A program made the position numbers and the translations under genes. A DNA stretch of 64,000 nt, taken from the NCBI GenBank assembly GCA_963824195.1, contig CAWGOJ010000015.1, positions 32,004 through 96,003 of the forward strand, in the 5' to 3' direction. The notes beneath the pieces were generated by a model. It worked only from the letters and a program-made list of their open reading frames with translations, was not told the origin of the DNA and did no database searches. Below are positions 42,411-51,616 of the stretch, piece by piece; within the stretch, counting starts at the first letter, position 1; the number at the start of each line of letters is the position of its first letter. Source of the DNA: Bog-473 sp963824195 (GTDB lineage Bacteria > Actinomycetota > Acidimicrobiia > Acidimicrobiales > RAAP-2).

Positions 42411-43639
42411 CGGCCGAGCGCGACGAGGCGCTGCGAACGCTGACCGAGGCGTGGCTGGGGCTGCGCAGGGTCGTGCCGGCAAGTGAGATCACCGTCCTGC
42501 GTGCGGAGGTGCTGCGGGCGGCCCGGCCCGGCCTGGTCGACATCGTCGCCCAGGTGGGGGAGCGCCGGGCCCATTTCGTGGCGGGCCTGCGCGGGGTGAC
42601 CGACGAGCCGCACTTCCTGCGTTCGGGGGAGGAGGCCGCACTGGGCCTGCTCGACGACGACCGCGGCCTGGCGGTCTGCTCCGACGCGCTGCGCGACGCG
42701 CAGCTGGCGCCGCTGCTGCTCGCCACGGTCCGCGGGGTCGAGACGCGGCCCGGACCGGTGGCCGTTCTGCGGGACGACGACGACGCCACCGTGCTCGACT
42801 GCGGCGACCGCGGCGACCTCATGGTCTTCCCATGGCTGGCCACCGAGCCGCGGCCCGACGTCGACCTCATGGTTGCGCTGGACGAGGCCGGCTTCAACCA
42901 CGTGGCGGCTCCGCTGATGCGCTGGGTGTGGGAGGGGCACGACCTCGGTGTGGTGCAGGAGCCGCTGGCGGACCGCTCCGGCGGATGGGCCCTGGCCCTC
43001 ACGTCGCTGCGGGACTTCTACGCCTCGGGGGGTGCACCCGAGGCCGCCGGCGGGGACTTCGGTGCCGAGGCGCGGGCGCTGGGGACCATGACGGCCCGCA
43101 TGCACATCGCCCTCGACCGCGCCTTCCTGCGCCATCACGAGCCCGTCGTTGACTGGGTCGATGAGGCGGAGGCCACCATCGCCGCGGCGGACGCATCGCT
43201 GCTCGACGCGCCTGGCGTGGCCGAGCTCGTCAAGTGGATCAGCGAGTCCGACGGGCGGCTCCCCGTGATCCGCACCCACGGCGACTTCCACCTCGGGCGG
43301 ACGGCCCGGACCGACCAGGGATGGGTGGTCAGCGACTGCGCGCCGGGCGGCGTCCTGGCCGGCGCGTCCACACCGGGGCGGCGCACCCCCCTGGCGGACG
43401 TGGCGGACCTGCTGTGGTCCATGCACCAGGCGAGCACCGTGGCTGCGGCAGAGCGGGACCCGGCGGGCAGGCTCGGGCTCGCTGCGCTCGGACAGGCCTG
43501 GGAGGCCAGGAACCGGCGAGCATTCGTGAGCGGCTACCTGGGCACCCCCGGGATCGGGGGCCTCGTCGGGCCCGACCGCGACCTCGTCCGGCGCCTGGTG
43601 TCCTTCCTCGAGCTGGCCCGCTCCGTCCGGGAGGCGTAG
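42407..43639 (+). CDS. Maltokinase-like phosphotransferase
   Basis: A 410-residue aminoglycoside-phosphotransferase-fold kinase. The N-terminal cap has VPASEITVLRAEVLRAARPG and a small beta lobe; EGHDLGVVQEPLADRSGGWA follows the maltokinase pattern. The catalytic HGD motif is VIRTHGDFHLGRTARTDQGW, and the metal motif usually D-F-E-G-E-P reads VVSDCAPGGVLAG, an unusual variant that keeps the first Asp. It ends with PLADVADLLWSMHQAS and a helical region. Coupling to treS supports phosphorylation of maltose from ATP. The gene converges with galT with three bases between stops. Confidence 0.85.
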   Translation: MTAERDEALRTLTEAWLGLRRVVPASEITVLRAEVLRAARPGLVDIVAQVGERRAHFVAGLRGVTDEPHFLRSGEEAALGLLDDDRGLAVCSDALRDAQLAPLLLATVRGVETRPGPVAVLRDDDDATVLDCGDRGDLMVFPWLATEPRPDVDLMVALDEAGFNHVAAPLMRWVWEGHDLGVVQEPLADRSGGWALALTSLRDFYASGGAPEAAGGDFGAEARALGTMTARMHIALDRAFLRHHEPVVDWVDEAEATIAAADASLLDAPGVAELVKWISESDGRLPVIRTHGDFHLGRTARTDQGWVVSDCAPGGVLAGASTPGRRTPLADVADLLWSMHQASTVAAAERDPAGRLGLAALGQAWEARNRRAFVSGYLGTPGIGGLVGPDRDLVRRLVSFLELARSVREA

Positions 43640-43642
43640 GGC

Positions 43643-44626
43643 TCAGACGGCCAGGGCCGACACCTTGAGGGTGTCGGCGGCCTCCTCGGGTGAGATCACG
43701 TTGATCGCCACGCCGGTGCCCAGCTCGAAGCCCGCCGTCGTGGTCGCCTTGGGCCAGATGTGCGCGTGCCAGTGATACGGCTCACCGACCCGGTAGGGGG
43801 CGGAGTGGAAGACGATGTTGTAGGCCACGTCGCCGACGGCCTCAGCCAGTTGCTGGAGCGTGCGGCGGATCGCCTCGCCGACAGCGATGAGGTCCTCGGT
43901 CGGGCTCCGGTGCAGATGGGGGTTGTGCTCCCGCGGCATCACGAGCATCTCGTAGGGGACGGCGCTCCAGAACGGGCAGACCACCACGACGCGGTCGTTG
44001 GCGTAGATGACCCGCTCGGTGGAGTCCTCCTCCGCCTCGATGGTCGTGCACAAGAGGCAGGACCCGACGAAGCGGGCGAAGCGGGCCTGCTCCTCGGCGA
44101 GCTCGCGGGGAATGAACGACATGCCGAGCAGCTGACCGTGTGGGTGCTCGACGGAGGCGCCGGCCTCACGCCCTGAGTTCACGATGGCCTGCGTGTAACG
44201 GAGGTTGGGCTGCGAGGCGTGCTCCTCCAGGCGGTCACGCAGAGCGGCCATCACGAGCTCGACCTGTTCCTGGCTCAGCATGCCCAGGGTGGCGTCGTGC
44301 TCGGGGGAGAAGATCAGGATCTCGTGGATGCCACCCGCGGAGGCCTGTGTGAACACCGGGCCGCGGTTGGCGACGACAAAGGGCTCGTCCCCCTCGAAGG
44401 CCGGATAGAGGTTGGGCACCACCCGGACGAGCCAGCGCCCGGTCGGGCCGTAGGTCTCGAGGGCGGGGGGCGTGTCTTCCTCGTTGCCGGGGCAGAACGG
44501 GCAGGGGCGGCCCAAAGTGTCGGGCACCCAGGGGGAGCGGGTGACGAAGGAGTACGGCCGCTCGGAGCGGCCAGGGCTCACGACGACCCAACGGCCGGAC
44601 AACGGATCGAGGCGTAGCTGGTTCAT
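43643..44626 (-). CDS. galT: Galactose-1-phosphate uridylyltransferase
   Basis: A 327-residue HIT-superfamily enzyme exchanging UMP between UDP-glucose and galactose 1-phosphate (Leloir pathway), though many actinobacterial members may act on other sugar phosphates. It has MNQLRLDPLSGRWVVVSPGR, the zinc Cys pair CPFCPGNEEDTPPA, VPNLYPAFEGDEPFVVANRG, and the active site NSGREAGASVEHPHGQLLGM with the nucleophilic His. The second half has HNPHLHRSPTEDLIAVGEAI and PYHWHAHIWPK. ATG 44626 is chosen from homology. It is divergent from the small membrane protein gene, and no galK or galE is near. Confidence 0.93.
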   Translation of the reverse strand: MNQLRLDPLSGRWVVVSPGRSERPYSFVTRSPWVPDTLGRPCPFCPGNEEDTPPALETYGPTGRWLVRVVPNLYPAFEGDEPFVVANRGPVFTQASAGGIHEILIFSPEHDATLGMLSQEQVELVMAALRDRLEEHASQPNLRYTQAIVNSGREAGASVEHPHGQLLGMSFIPRELAEEQARFARFVGSCLLCTTIEAEEDSTERVIYANDRVVVVCPFWSAVPYEMLVMPREHNPHLHRSPTEDLIAVGEAIRRTLQQLAEAVGDVAYNIVFHSAPYRVGEPYHWHAHIWPKATTTAGFELGTGVAINVISPEEAADTLKVSALAV

Positions 44627-44772
44627 GTGTGCACTCTCTCGGGCGCTGCCTGACCCGCCCAAATAGCAATTGGCCTCATCGTCTTCCCTCCACCTCTACG
44701 GTACAGGTTCCACTGACCGTGCAGGCACCACCGTCGCGGGCTGTCACCAGGGTTCGGCGCCCATGGGAGAAC

Positions 44773-45282
44773 ATGTCGGCCATGCATCACCAGCCGGACG
44801 GAGCGGCCTTCGACGTCGTGCTGCTGCTCCACGTGGGCTGCGTGGTGGTCGGGCTCGTCACCACGACGACGGCCGCCACCACGGCCACCCGGCTGCGCCG
44901 CCTCGTGCGGGCGTCGGCCCCCGTGCCCGAGCCCTTGCGCCGCTACTTCCGCCCCGGGGTCAATTGGGCCGGCCGGACCATCTACGGCATCCCCGCCTTC
45001 GGGTTCGCGCTCCTCGCCATGAGCCAGGGGGCGTACGCGCTCGGGGACGGCTGGGTGCTGGGGGGCCTGGCCCTGTTCGTTGTCGTCGCCCTGCTGGCCG
45101 AGGGGGTCATGTGGCCGGCGGAGCGGCGTCTCCAGACGGCCGTGGACTCGGCCGGGGCGGCGGGCGGCCCGCTGCCCGGGGCCGGCGCCATGGAGGGCGA
45201 TGCCACATCCATGGCGCGGGCCGCCGGCGCCGCGCTCGTCCTGCTCGTCGTGGCCGTGGTCGTCATGATCGCCCAGCCCTGA
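44773..45282 (+). CDS. Small integral membrane protein
   Basis: A 169-residue protein with four hydrophobic segments (about residues 14-38, 67-88, 93-112 and 146-168). An arginine-rich loop RLRRLVRASAPVPEPLRRYF and YGIPAFGFALLAMSQGAYAL lie between. The layout resembles DUF2269-like heme- or quinone-linked membrane proteins, but I cannot confirm this. ATG 44773 follows GGGAGAAC; ATG 44782 is an alternative. It stands alone between galT and the convergent surface protein gene. Confidence 0.7.
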   Translation: MSAMHHQPDGAAFDVVLLLHVGCVVVGLVTTTTAATTATRLRRLVRASAPVPEPLRRYFRPGVNWAGRTIYGIPAFGFALLAMSQGAYALGDGWVLGGLALFVVVALLAEGVMWPAERRLQTAVDSAGAAGGPLPGAGAMEGDATSMARAAGAALVLLVVAVVVMIAQP

Positions 45283-45325
45283 CCCCGTGTCCGGGACGGG
45301 ACCCCCCGCCGGGGTCACGTCCATG
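45283..45325. terminator. Candidate two-way terminator
   Basis: GACCCCCCGCCGGGGTC (45299-45315) folds into a six-base stem with a five-base loop, between the convergent membrane protein and surface protein genes. An additional GACCCC just upstream gives a competing pairing. There is no T-run. Confidence 0.4.
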
Positions 45326-45367
45326 TGTGCCGTCTGGCCGGCTCAGAAGATCCCGGCCGTCAGGGTG

Positions 45368-48300
45368 TCAGCCGCAGCCCTCGCCGCAGCCGCCGACCGG
45401 AGGCCGGCAGCCGCCGCCGCAGCCGCCGCCGCCCTGGCCGCCGCCACACGGGCCACCGCCGCCACTACCGCCGCCGTCCCCACCGCCGCAGCCGATCTTC
45501 TCGGAGGAGGAGCCGGAGGACGACTGGAAGTAGTTGCTGCCGCCGTAGGAGGCCGTGACCGCCACCGAGCCCTCGACCTGGTTCACCGTGATGGTGCAGG
45601 AGGCCACGCCGGACGAGTTGGTGGTTCCGGTGCAGGTCTGGACCGTCTTGCCGGACCCCAGCGTCATGTTGACCTGCTGCCCGGGAATGGGCGTCCCGCT
45701 CGAGGTGGTGAGCACGGAGGTCAGCGTGAGGGTCTGCCCGGAGGACACGCTCGCCGGGCCGGTGTAGGTGAGCGAGGTGGGCGCCTTGTTGACCACGAAG
45801 TGATTGCTGCCGCTGCTGGCCAGCAGGATCGTGGGCGTGTTCGTTGCGTCGGGGTACGTCCCGGAGACCGTGTAGGTGGCCGCCGGCTCGTTGGGCGTGA
45901 TGCTGCAGGACGCAACGCCGCTCGAGTTGGTCACCGCGGTGCACGACTGGGTGCCGTTGAGGGTGAGCGTCACCGGCTGCCCGCTGATGGGAGCTCCGGT
46001 CACCGAGTTGGTCAGCGTGCCCGTGACCGTCGTGGGCTGGCCGTAGGTACCGGTGGTCGCGCTCACCGTGAGGGTGGTCGGCGTGCTGATCACGACGCTC
46101 CCCGTAGCGGTGGCCGGGACGTAGTAGGCGTCGCCGGCGAACTTCGCGGTGACCGGCGCCGGGCTGGTCGTCTGGTTCACCTTGGCGATCACGCAGGAGG
46201 CGGCCCCCGACGAGTTGGTCGTGCCGCTGCAGCTCTGCGCGGAGCTCCCGGAACCCAGGGTGAAGGTCACCGTCCTGCCGCTGATGGGGGTACCCAGCGC
46301 CGGGTCGTCGGTCGTCAGGACACCCGAGAGGGTGGCGGAGGAACCGTTGGTCGCGCTGGTGGCCCCCGTGTAGGTGAGGACCGCCTCCTCGTGGGTGACC
46401 ACGAAGGTGCCCGACCCGGTGCTGGTCAGGAGATGGGGCAACACGGTGGCGTCACCGGCGAACGAGGCCGTGAGCGAGTACGTCCCGGCCGGCTCGTTCG
46501 GGGTGATGGAGCAGGTCGCCACGCCGCTGGCGTTCGTCGTGCCGGTGCAGGACTGCGTCCCGTTCAGCGTGATGGTCACCGGCTCGTTGGCGGCGCCCGC
46601 CGACGTGTAGTTGTCGATCAGGGTCGCCGACACGTTGGTGGCGTCGGAGTAGTCACCCGTGGCCGGGCTGACGGTCAGGGCTGTCCCCGTCTGCACCGGG
46701 CCGACGTTCACCGAGCCCGTGGCGGTGGCCGACTGGTAGTAGCCGTCGCTGGTGAAGCTGACCGTGATGGGCACCGGGCCCACCGTCTGGTTCACGTTGT
46801 TGATGGTGCAACTCCCGGTCCCGCTCGAGTTCGTGGGGGCGGCGGTGGTGCAGGTCTGCGCCGTCGACCCGCTCCCGAGGGTGAAGGTCAGCGTGCGGCC
46901 GACGACCGGTGTGGCGCCCGAGTCCGAGGTGAGCACGCCCGAGACCGTCAGGTTCTGCGAGTTGAAGACCGAGGTGGGCCCGGTATAGGTCAGGCCCGTC
47001 TCCTCCAGGGTCACGATGAAGTTCGCCGAGTTCTCGGACGGCATCAGCTGCAGCGGCAGTGTCGTGTCGCCCGCGAAGCTCCCGGTCAGCGTGTACGTCG
47101 CTGCCGGCTCGCCGGGCGTGATGCTGCACGACGCCGTTCCCGTCGAGTCCGTCGTCCCGGTGCACGTCTCGGTGCCGTCCAGGGTGAAGGTGACCGGCTC
47201 GTTCGCGATGGGCTGGTTGGTGTTGTTGTCGGTCAGCACACCGGACACGGTGGTGGCGTCGGAGTAGTCACTGGTCGCCGAGTTGACCGTCAGGCTCGTG
47301 GGCTCGGTCACGCTGAGCGTGTTGGTGGTGGAGGAGGACGTGTCGTAGCTGTCCCCGCCGAAGCTGGTGTTGATCGGTTCCGAGCTGGCCGGCTGGTCGA
47401 CCGACGCGATGGTGCAGCTCACGTTCCCGTTGGGGTCGGTGGTGGCGTTGCAGGACTGCTCGGTCGAGCCCGACCCGATCGTGAAGGTGACGACCTTAGT
47501 GGGCAGCGGGGTGCCCGAGGTCGGGGTGTTGGTGGTCAGGGTGCCCGTCAGCGTGATGGGCTGGCCGTTGACCGCCGTCGTGGGCCCGGTGTAGGTCACC
47601 GTGCTCGAGTCGGGGTTCACCGTGAACGTGCTCGAGGTGCTGTCCGAGCCGATCGGCGTCGATGTCGATGTGTCACCCGAGAACGTGGCCGTCAGGGTGT
47701 AGGTCTGCGAGGGCTCACCCGGTGAGATGACGCAGGTGGCCGTCCCGGTGTTGTCGGTCGTCCCCGTGCACGTCTCGGCGCCGTTCAGCGTGAAGGTGAC
47801 CGGCTCGTCGACGATGGGCTGGCCGCTCGAATTGGTCAGCACGGCGGAGACGGGCGTGGGCGACGAGAAGTCACCCGAGACCGGCTGGACCGCGAGCGTC
47901 GCCGGCGTGGTGTTCGCGACGGGCGTCGGTGCGGCCACCTCGATCTGGTCGTCCACCGAGAGGCCGTAGAGGGCGCCCGAGTGGGTGTCGATCTGCTGCT
48001 GCACGTAGCCATCGTTGGCGCCGCCCAGGGCGACCTGCCAGATGTCGCCCGAGGTCGAGTCCCCGGTCCAGAACGAGGTGCCGTTGGGGTCGAGGCTGAT
48101 GGCGAAGAGCGAGCCCTGGCATCCCGGGAGCGATGCGCAGGTGTAGGTGTGTGCGACGCTCCCGTCCGGGTTCAACAGGATGTCGGCATTGGAGTCGGCC
48201 ACCAGAACGTCGCCGTCGGGGAGGACCTGGAGCTCGAAGGCCTGGACGGGCAGGCCCGTCGATTGATCGTAGGAGGGGAAGGATTGCAGGTTGAAGTTGG

Positions 48301-48997
48301 GATCCTGTGTGTTGGTGCAGATGTTGTAGTGCAGGATGTCGGTGCCCTCGGTGGTGTAGTAGATGTTGCACTGGTCGGCCAGCGCGATCCAGTCGTCACC
48401 GCTCAGCTCGGTGGCCACCGGGCCGATGTTCGCGATCTGTTGCCCACTGCTGTTGAACTCGGCGATGTAGGGGGTGGACTGCTGTCCCACGTAGAGGTTG
48501 CCGTTGTTGTCGAAGGCCAGCGACAGCGGGTTCGACAGCCCGCTGGCGAAGACACCGTCGAGCGTGCCGTTGGGCGAGTACTCGCTGACGTCGCCGGCGT
48601 AGTCGTCGGCGACGTAGAGGTTGCCGTGCGCGTCGAATGCGGTCCCGGCGGTGTAGGGCTCGCTCAGGCCGTCGTTCAGGGTCGTGTCGTAGGTGGGACT
48701 CGACGGGCCGTTCGGGGGCGTGGCCGGCGTGGCCTGGCTGTACACGTTGACTTCGGAGTTACCCACCGAGGCGAAGACCTGACCCGACGCGAACTGTGCG
48801 CCGGAGGTGCCGTCGGCGGCGGCCGGCTTGGCGGGGAAGAAGAGGAGCCCGACGCAGCCCAGGACGAGGACGAGTGCCAGCGCGAGCGCCGTGTGGCGCG
48901 CTGCGGTGCCGTAGACCCCGGATCTTGTGTCGTCCCAGTCCGTCATGCCGCTCGTGGTGTGACCACCCGCTGACACTCGACCAATCGACAAACTCAT
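45368..48997 (-). CDS. Secreted surface protein: propeller-like domain, eight Ig-like repeats, Gly/Cys tail
   Basis: A 1,209-residue exported protein from ATG 48997 (GAGGGGGGCGTC upstream). A signal segment ARHTALALALVLVLGCVGLL ends near AAA at about residue 61. Residues about 65-365 have NHL/SMP-30-like repeats such as AFDAHGNLYVADDYAGDVSE and AFDNNGNLYVGQQSTPYIAE. Then eight Ig-like repeats of 95-100 residues alternate between two types (SLTV..S.YSDATTVSG and LTYTGP.....G..LTVSG), so four pairs. Most carry two Cys placed for a disulfide (ETCTGTTD..GTATC). The last 41 residues are Gly-rich with six Cys and no LPxTG anchor. It is probably adhesive or structural. The repeats are protein-coding, not a CRISPR array. 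Confidence 0.88.
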   Translation of the reverse strand: MSLSIGRVSAGGHTTSGMTDWDDTRSGVYGTAARHTALALALVLVLGCVGLLFFPAKPAAADGTSGAQFASGQVFASVGNSEVNVYSQATPATPPNGPSSPTYDTTLNDGLSEPYTAGTAFDAHGNLYVADDYAGDVSEYSPNGTLDGVFASGLSNPLSLAFDNNGNLYVGQQSTPYIAEFNSSGQQIANIGPVATELSGDDWIALADQCNIYYTTEGTDILHYNICTNTQDPNFNLQSFPSYDQSTGLPVQAFELQVLPDGDVLVADSNADILLNPDGSVAHTYTCASLPGCQGSLFAISLDPNGTSFWTGDSTSGDIWQVALGGANDGYVQQQIDTHSGALYGLSVDDQIEVAAPTPVANTTPATLAVQPVSGDFSSPTPVSAVLTNSSGQPIVDEPVTFTLNGAETCTGTTDNTGTATCVISPGEPSQTYTLTATFSGDTSTSTPIGSDSTSSTFTVNPDSSTVTYTGPTTAVNGQPITLTGTLTTNTPTSGTPLPTKVVTFTIGSGSTEQSCNATTDPNGNVSCTIASVDQPASSEPINTSFGGDSYDTSSSTTNTLSVTEPTSLTVNSATSDYSDATTVSGVLTDNNTNQPIANEPVTFTLDGTETCTGTTDSTGTASCSITPGEPAATYTLTGSFAGDTTLPLQLMPSENSANFIVTLEETGLTYTGPTSVFNSQNLTVSGVLTSDSGATPVVGRTLTFTLGSGSTAQTCTTAAPTNSSGTGSCTINNVNQTVGPVPITVSFTSDGYYQSATATGSVNVGPVQTGTALTVSPATGDYSDATNVSATLIDNYTSAGAANEPVTITLNGTQSCTGTTNASGVATCSITPNEPAGTYSLTASFAGDATVLPHLLTSTGSGTFVVTHEEAVLTYTGATSATNGSSATLSGVLTTDDPALGTPISGRTVTFTLGSGSSAQSCSGTTNSSGAASCVIAKVNQTTSPAPVTAKFAGDAYYVPATATGSVVISTPTTLTVSATTGTYGQPTTVTGTLTNSVTGAPISGQPVTLTLNGTQSCTAVTNSSGVASCSITPNEPAATYTVSGTYPDATNTPTILLASSGSNHFVVNKAPTSLTYTGPASVSSGQTLTLTSVLTTSSGTPIPGQQVNMTLGSGKTVQTCTGTTNSSGVASCTITVNQVEGSVAVTASYGGSNYFQSSSGSSSEKIGCGGGDGGGSGGGGPCGGGQGGGGCGGGCRPPVGGCGEGCG

Positions 48998-49142
48998 GAC
49001 GCCCCCCTCGTGGCTGCACGGTTCCCAGGTTCGTTGACTTCTGATGCACACCTGTGGCTGGAAATCGCCGCAGTGCGCGCGATGCTTGAGTTCTGAATAT
49101 GAGGGGAAGAGGGGAGTGGCGACAGGTACAAAAGGACTAGAT

Positions 49143-49634
49143 ACTCCGCGCCGGCGGGGACAATTGGGTCACCATTGTCCGCCTGCAGCGCGGGCTCAGC
49201 AGATCGTTTCGATGATCTTCACGCACTTGTCGCGCCCCGGTGCCGGCCGTGGTCCGGAGCGATCGAGAAGACGACGAGGTGCTCGACGCCGCCCTAGTCG
49301 GTGGCGGGTGCGAGACGGTTCCGTGCTCGGTGGATTCCGACATGTTGCCGGAGCTGACGCCCACCGAGCCGACCACGTTGACCGGGACGGTCGACGAAGG
49401 ACGACTCGCCGATCTTCCCGACGCGGACGTGGCCCGTCATGTGGGTCACGGCGTTGCGCTGGATGGCCTGACGAGCACCCACCGATGGACGGCAGATCGC
49501 GGCGATGATCCACCCTCCAGCGGTCTGCAGGCAAGAAAATGACCAGTGGCCGCAGGTGTTAACACCTGGTTGAACGTGTTAACACCACGGGGTCCTGAAA
49601 TGTGACGAAGGTTGGCCCGAATCCGGCGGGGCTC
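49143..49634. other. Intergenic stretch without a supported gene
   Basis: About 490 bases. Short frames on both strands lack ribosome binding sites and motifs; a few minus-strand pieces (such as AVTHMTGHVRVGKIGESSFV and VVGSVGVSSGNMSESTEHG in different frames) look like fragments of a decayed gene but cannot be named. It also contains the double palindrome at 49,554-49,585. Confidence 0.45.
49554..49585. promoter_or_regulatory. Two perfect palindromes sharing GTGTTAACAC, 20 bases apart
   Basis: AGGTGTTAACACCT (49554-49567) is a perfect 14-base palindrome, and GTGTTAACAC (49576-49585) repeats its core. Centres are 20 bases apart, about two helical turns, as for a cooperative operator. They lie 50 bases past the met8/cysG-like stop and about 560 bases before the surface protein start. 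The regulated gene is unclear. Confidence 0.6.
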
Positions 49635-50300
49635 TTATCGGGGGGGATTCGATGGGGACGAGCCGGTGGCGGCGGTCACGATGGCACGTGCACCGTCCAT
49701 GTCCCCGGACCGCACGAGCTCGGGCAGCGGTCCCTCGAGCATGCCCGCCCAGTCGACCGAGTCGCTGCGCGCTCCCGCCTGGCGGAGGCGCTCGCGCCCC
49801 TCGGCGAGAAGCTGCCCCAGGGTTCCGAGGCCCTCCCCACACCAGGCCGCCAGCTCGTCCCGGAGCCACGACGCCAGTGCCGGGCTCAACCCGCCGGTCG
49901 ACACGGACACGGTCACTGCGCCGTCGCGGTGGACCGCCGGGAGGATGAGGGAGCAATGGGCGGGGTCGTCGGCACTGTTGACCCAGACGCCGGCCGTCTC
50001 GCCGTCGGTGAACACGGCGCCGTCGACGTCGGGCACGCCGGTGGCGGTGACGACGAGCCGGTAGCCCGACGCGTCCCCCACGCGGTAGGGCCGCCGCTCA
50101 ACGGAGTGGAGCAGCGACGTGAGAGCTTCCATGTCGTCGCTCAGCGACGGCGCGATCACGGTCACCGATGCACCGCATTCGATCAGCCCTCGGGCCTTGC
50201 GCGCCGCCACCGGCCCCCCACCGACCACCAGGCACGGGCGATCCGACACCTCGAGCATCACCGGGTAATAGGACTTCTGTTCCGTCTCGCGCTCAGTCAT
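49635..50300 (-). CDS. Precorrin-2 dehydrogenase / sirohydrochlorin ferrochelatase-like (Met8/CysG N-terminal type)
   Basis: A 221-residue protein for the last steps of siroheme synthesis. It has YYPVMLEVSDRPCLVVGGGP (Rossmann G-G-G-P-V-A), VAARKARGLIECGASVTVIA, GVWVNSADDPAHCSLILPAV with the catalytic Asp region, and VTVSVSTGGLSPALASWLRD. It lacks the SAM-dependent methyltransferase half of CysG. ATG 50300 overlaps the cysN stop by a few bases, so it is the third gene of cysD-cysN-met8. Siroheme is the cofactor of the sulfite reductase across the divergent promoter. Confidence 0.92.
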   Translation of the reverse strand: MTERETEQKSYYPVMLEVSDRPCLVVGGGPVAARKARGLIECGASVTVIAPSLSDDMEALTSLLHSVERRPYRVGDASGYRLVVTATGVPDVDGAVFTDGETAGVWVNSADDPAHCSLILPAVHRDGAVTVSVSTGGLSPALASWLRDELAAWCGEGLGTLGQLLAEGRERLRQAGARSDSVDWAGMLEGPLPELVRSGDMDGARAIVTAATGSSPSNPPR

Positions 50301-51612
50301 GGAGGCGGGGAGGTCCGACCATGCCCGCCGCGATGGTGGCGAAGGTCAGCTCGTCAATCAGCACGAAGCTCCCCGTGATGCGATCGGCTTCGTAGGGATC
50401 GACCGCCAATGGCGTCGCCGTCCGCAGCTTCACGACGCCGATGTCGTTCTCGTTGAGCTCGCTCGCCTCGGTGATCCGGAGCTCGTTGACGTCGAAGATG
50501 CCGGTGACGCCCTCCACCACGACGGGCGTGACCCGCGTGGTGTGCTTGATCCGCAGGCGGTCACCCACTTTGAGCGGGTTGTCCTTGAACCAGCACACCG
50601 TCGCCTCGAACGTGTCGGTCACCTCCGGAGCATCCTCGGCGGCTGCGATGAGGTCGCCCCGGGAGATGTCGAGGTGGTCCGCCAGGCGGAGCGACACCGA
50701 CAGGCCGACCTCGGCGCGCGAGAGCGGCCCGTCCGCCGTCTCGATGGCCCGGACGGAGGTGTGCGCGCCCTGGGGCAATACCACCACCGGGTCTCCGACG
50801 CGGAACGGCCCGCCGTTGACCATGCCGGCGTAGCTGCGCCCGCCGCCGGGCTGGCGCAGCACCCACTGGACCGGGAGACGCCCCCCGCTGCCCCGGTTGA
50901 CGCCGTGCTGGGCGGCCCACCCGCCGGCCTGCGCCGACTCGAGGGCATCGAGCACGGTCGGGCCGTCGTACCACGGGGCGGCGTCCGAGCGGGCCACCAC
51001 GTTGTCGCCGTTGAGGGCCGAGATGGGGATGATCGTGCACGAGGAGATCCCGAGCCGGTGTGCCAGCGCCTCCATCTCGTCCGCGATCCGCTGGTAGGCG
51101 GACCGGTCCCAGCCGACGAGATCCATCTTGTTCGCGCAGACGACGAGCTGGTCGACACCGAGCAGTGCCGCGATGCAGATGTGGCGCCGTGACTGCTCAC
51201 GAAGTCCCGATGTCGCGTCGACGAGCACGAGCGCCAGATCGGCCGTCGAGGCCCCCGTGGCCATGTTGCGCGTGTACTGGATGTGCCCGGGACAGTCGGC
51301 GATGACGAACTTGCGGTGGGGCGTGGCCGCGTACCGGTAGGCGACATCGATCGTGATGCCCTGTTCCCGCTCGGCGCGCAGGCCGTCGGTGACGAACGAG
51401 AGGTCGACCTCACCGAGGCCGCGGCGTTCCGACGCCGTCTCTATTGCAGTGAGCTGGTCGTCGAAGAGCTGTCGCGTGTCGAAGAGCAGCCGGCCGATGA
51501 GAGTGCTCTTGCCGTCGTCGACCGATCCGATCGTGGCGAACCTGAGCAGGTCCATGGTGTCCGCGCCGAGCTCGGGGCCGCCGGCCGGCGGCGAGCCGGG
51601 CAACGTGGTCAT
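50293..51612 (-). CDS. cysN: Sulfate adenylyltransferase subunit 1 (GTPase)
   Basis: A 439-residue translation-factor-like GTPase that drives ATP sulfurylase. It has FATIGSVDDGKSTLIGRLLF (P-loop), DCPGHIQYTRNMATGASTA (G3), VVCANKMDLVGW (G4), and beta-barrel domains with PVQWVLRQPGGGRSYAGMV. The APS kinase domain found fused in some CysNC proteins is absent, fitting an APS-reductase pathway. ATG 51612 starts four bases after the cysD stop. Confidence 0.96.
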   Translation of the reverse strand: MTTLPGSPPAGGPELGADTMDLLRFATIGSVDDGKSTLIGRLLFDTRQLFDDQLTAIETASERRGLGEVDLSFVTDGLRAEREQGITIDVAYRYAATPHRKFVIADCPGHIQYTRNMATGASTADLALVLVDATSGLREQSRRHICIAALLGVDQLVVCANKMDLVGWDRSAYQRIADEMEALAHRLGISSCTIIPISALNGDNVVARSDAAPWYDGPTVLDALESAQAGGWAAQHGVNRGSGGRLPVQWVLRQPGGGRSYAGMVNGGPFRVGDPVVVLPQGAHTSVRAIETADGPLSRAEVGLSVSLRLADHLDISRGDLIAAAEDAPEVTDTFEATVCWFKDNPLKVGDRLRIKHTTRVTPVVVEGVTGIFDVNELRITEASELNENDIGVVKLRTATPLAVDPYEADRITGSFVLIDELTFATIAAGMVGPPRLHD

Positions 51613-51616
51613 GGGT

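Noticed and set aside
45368..48997. Repetitive DNA suggesting a CRISPR array or satellite
   Set aside because: The periodicity is about 290-300 bases, in frame, and encodes Ig-like repeats in one continuous gene.
49240..49542. 100-codon plus-strand frame between the surface protein and met8/cysG-like genes
   Set aside because: No start signal, acidic shadow composition and no family pattern; kept only as an unassigned stretch.
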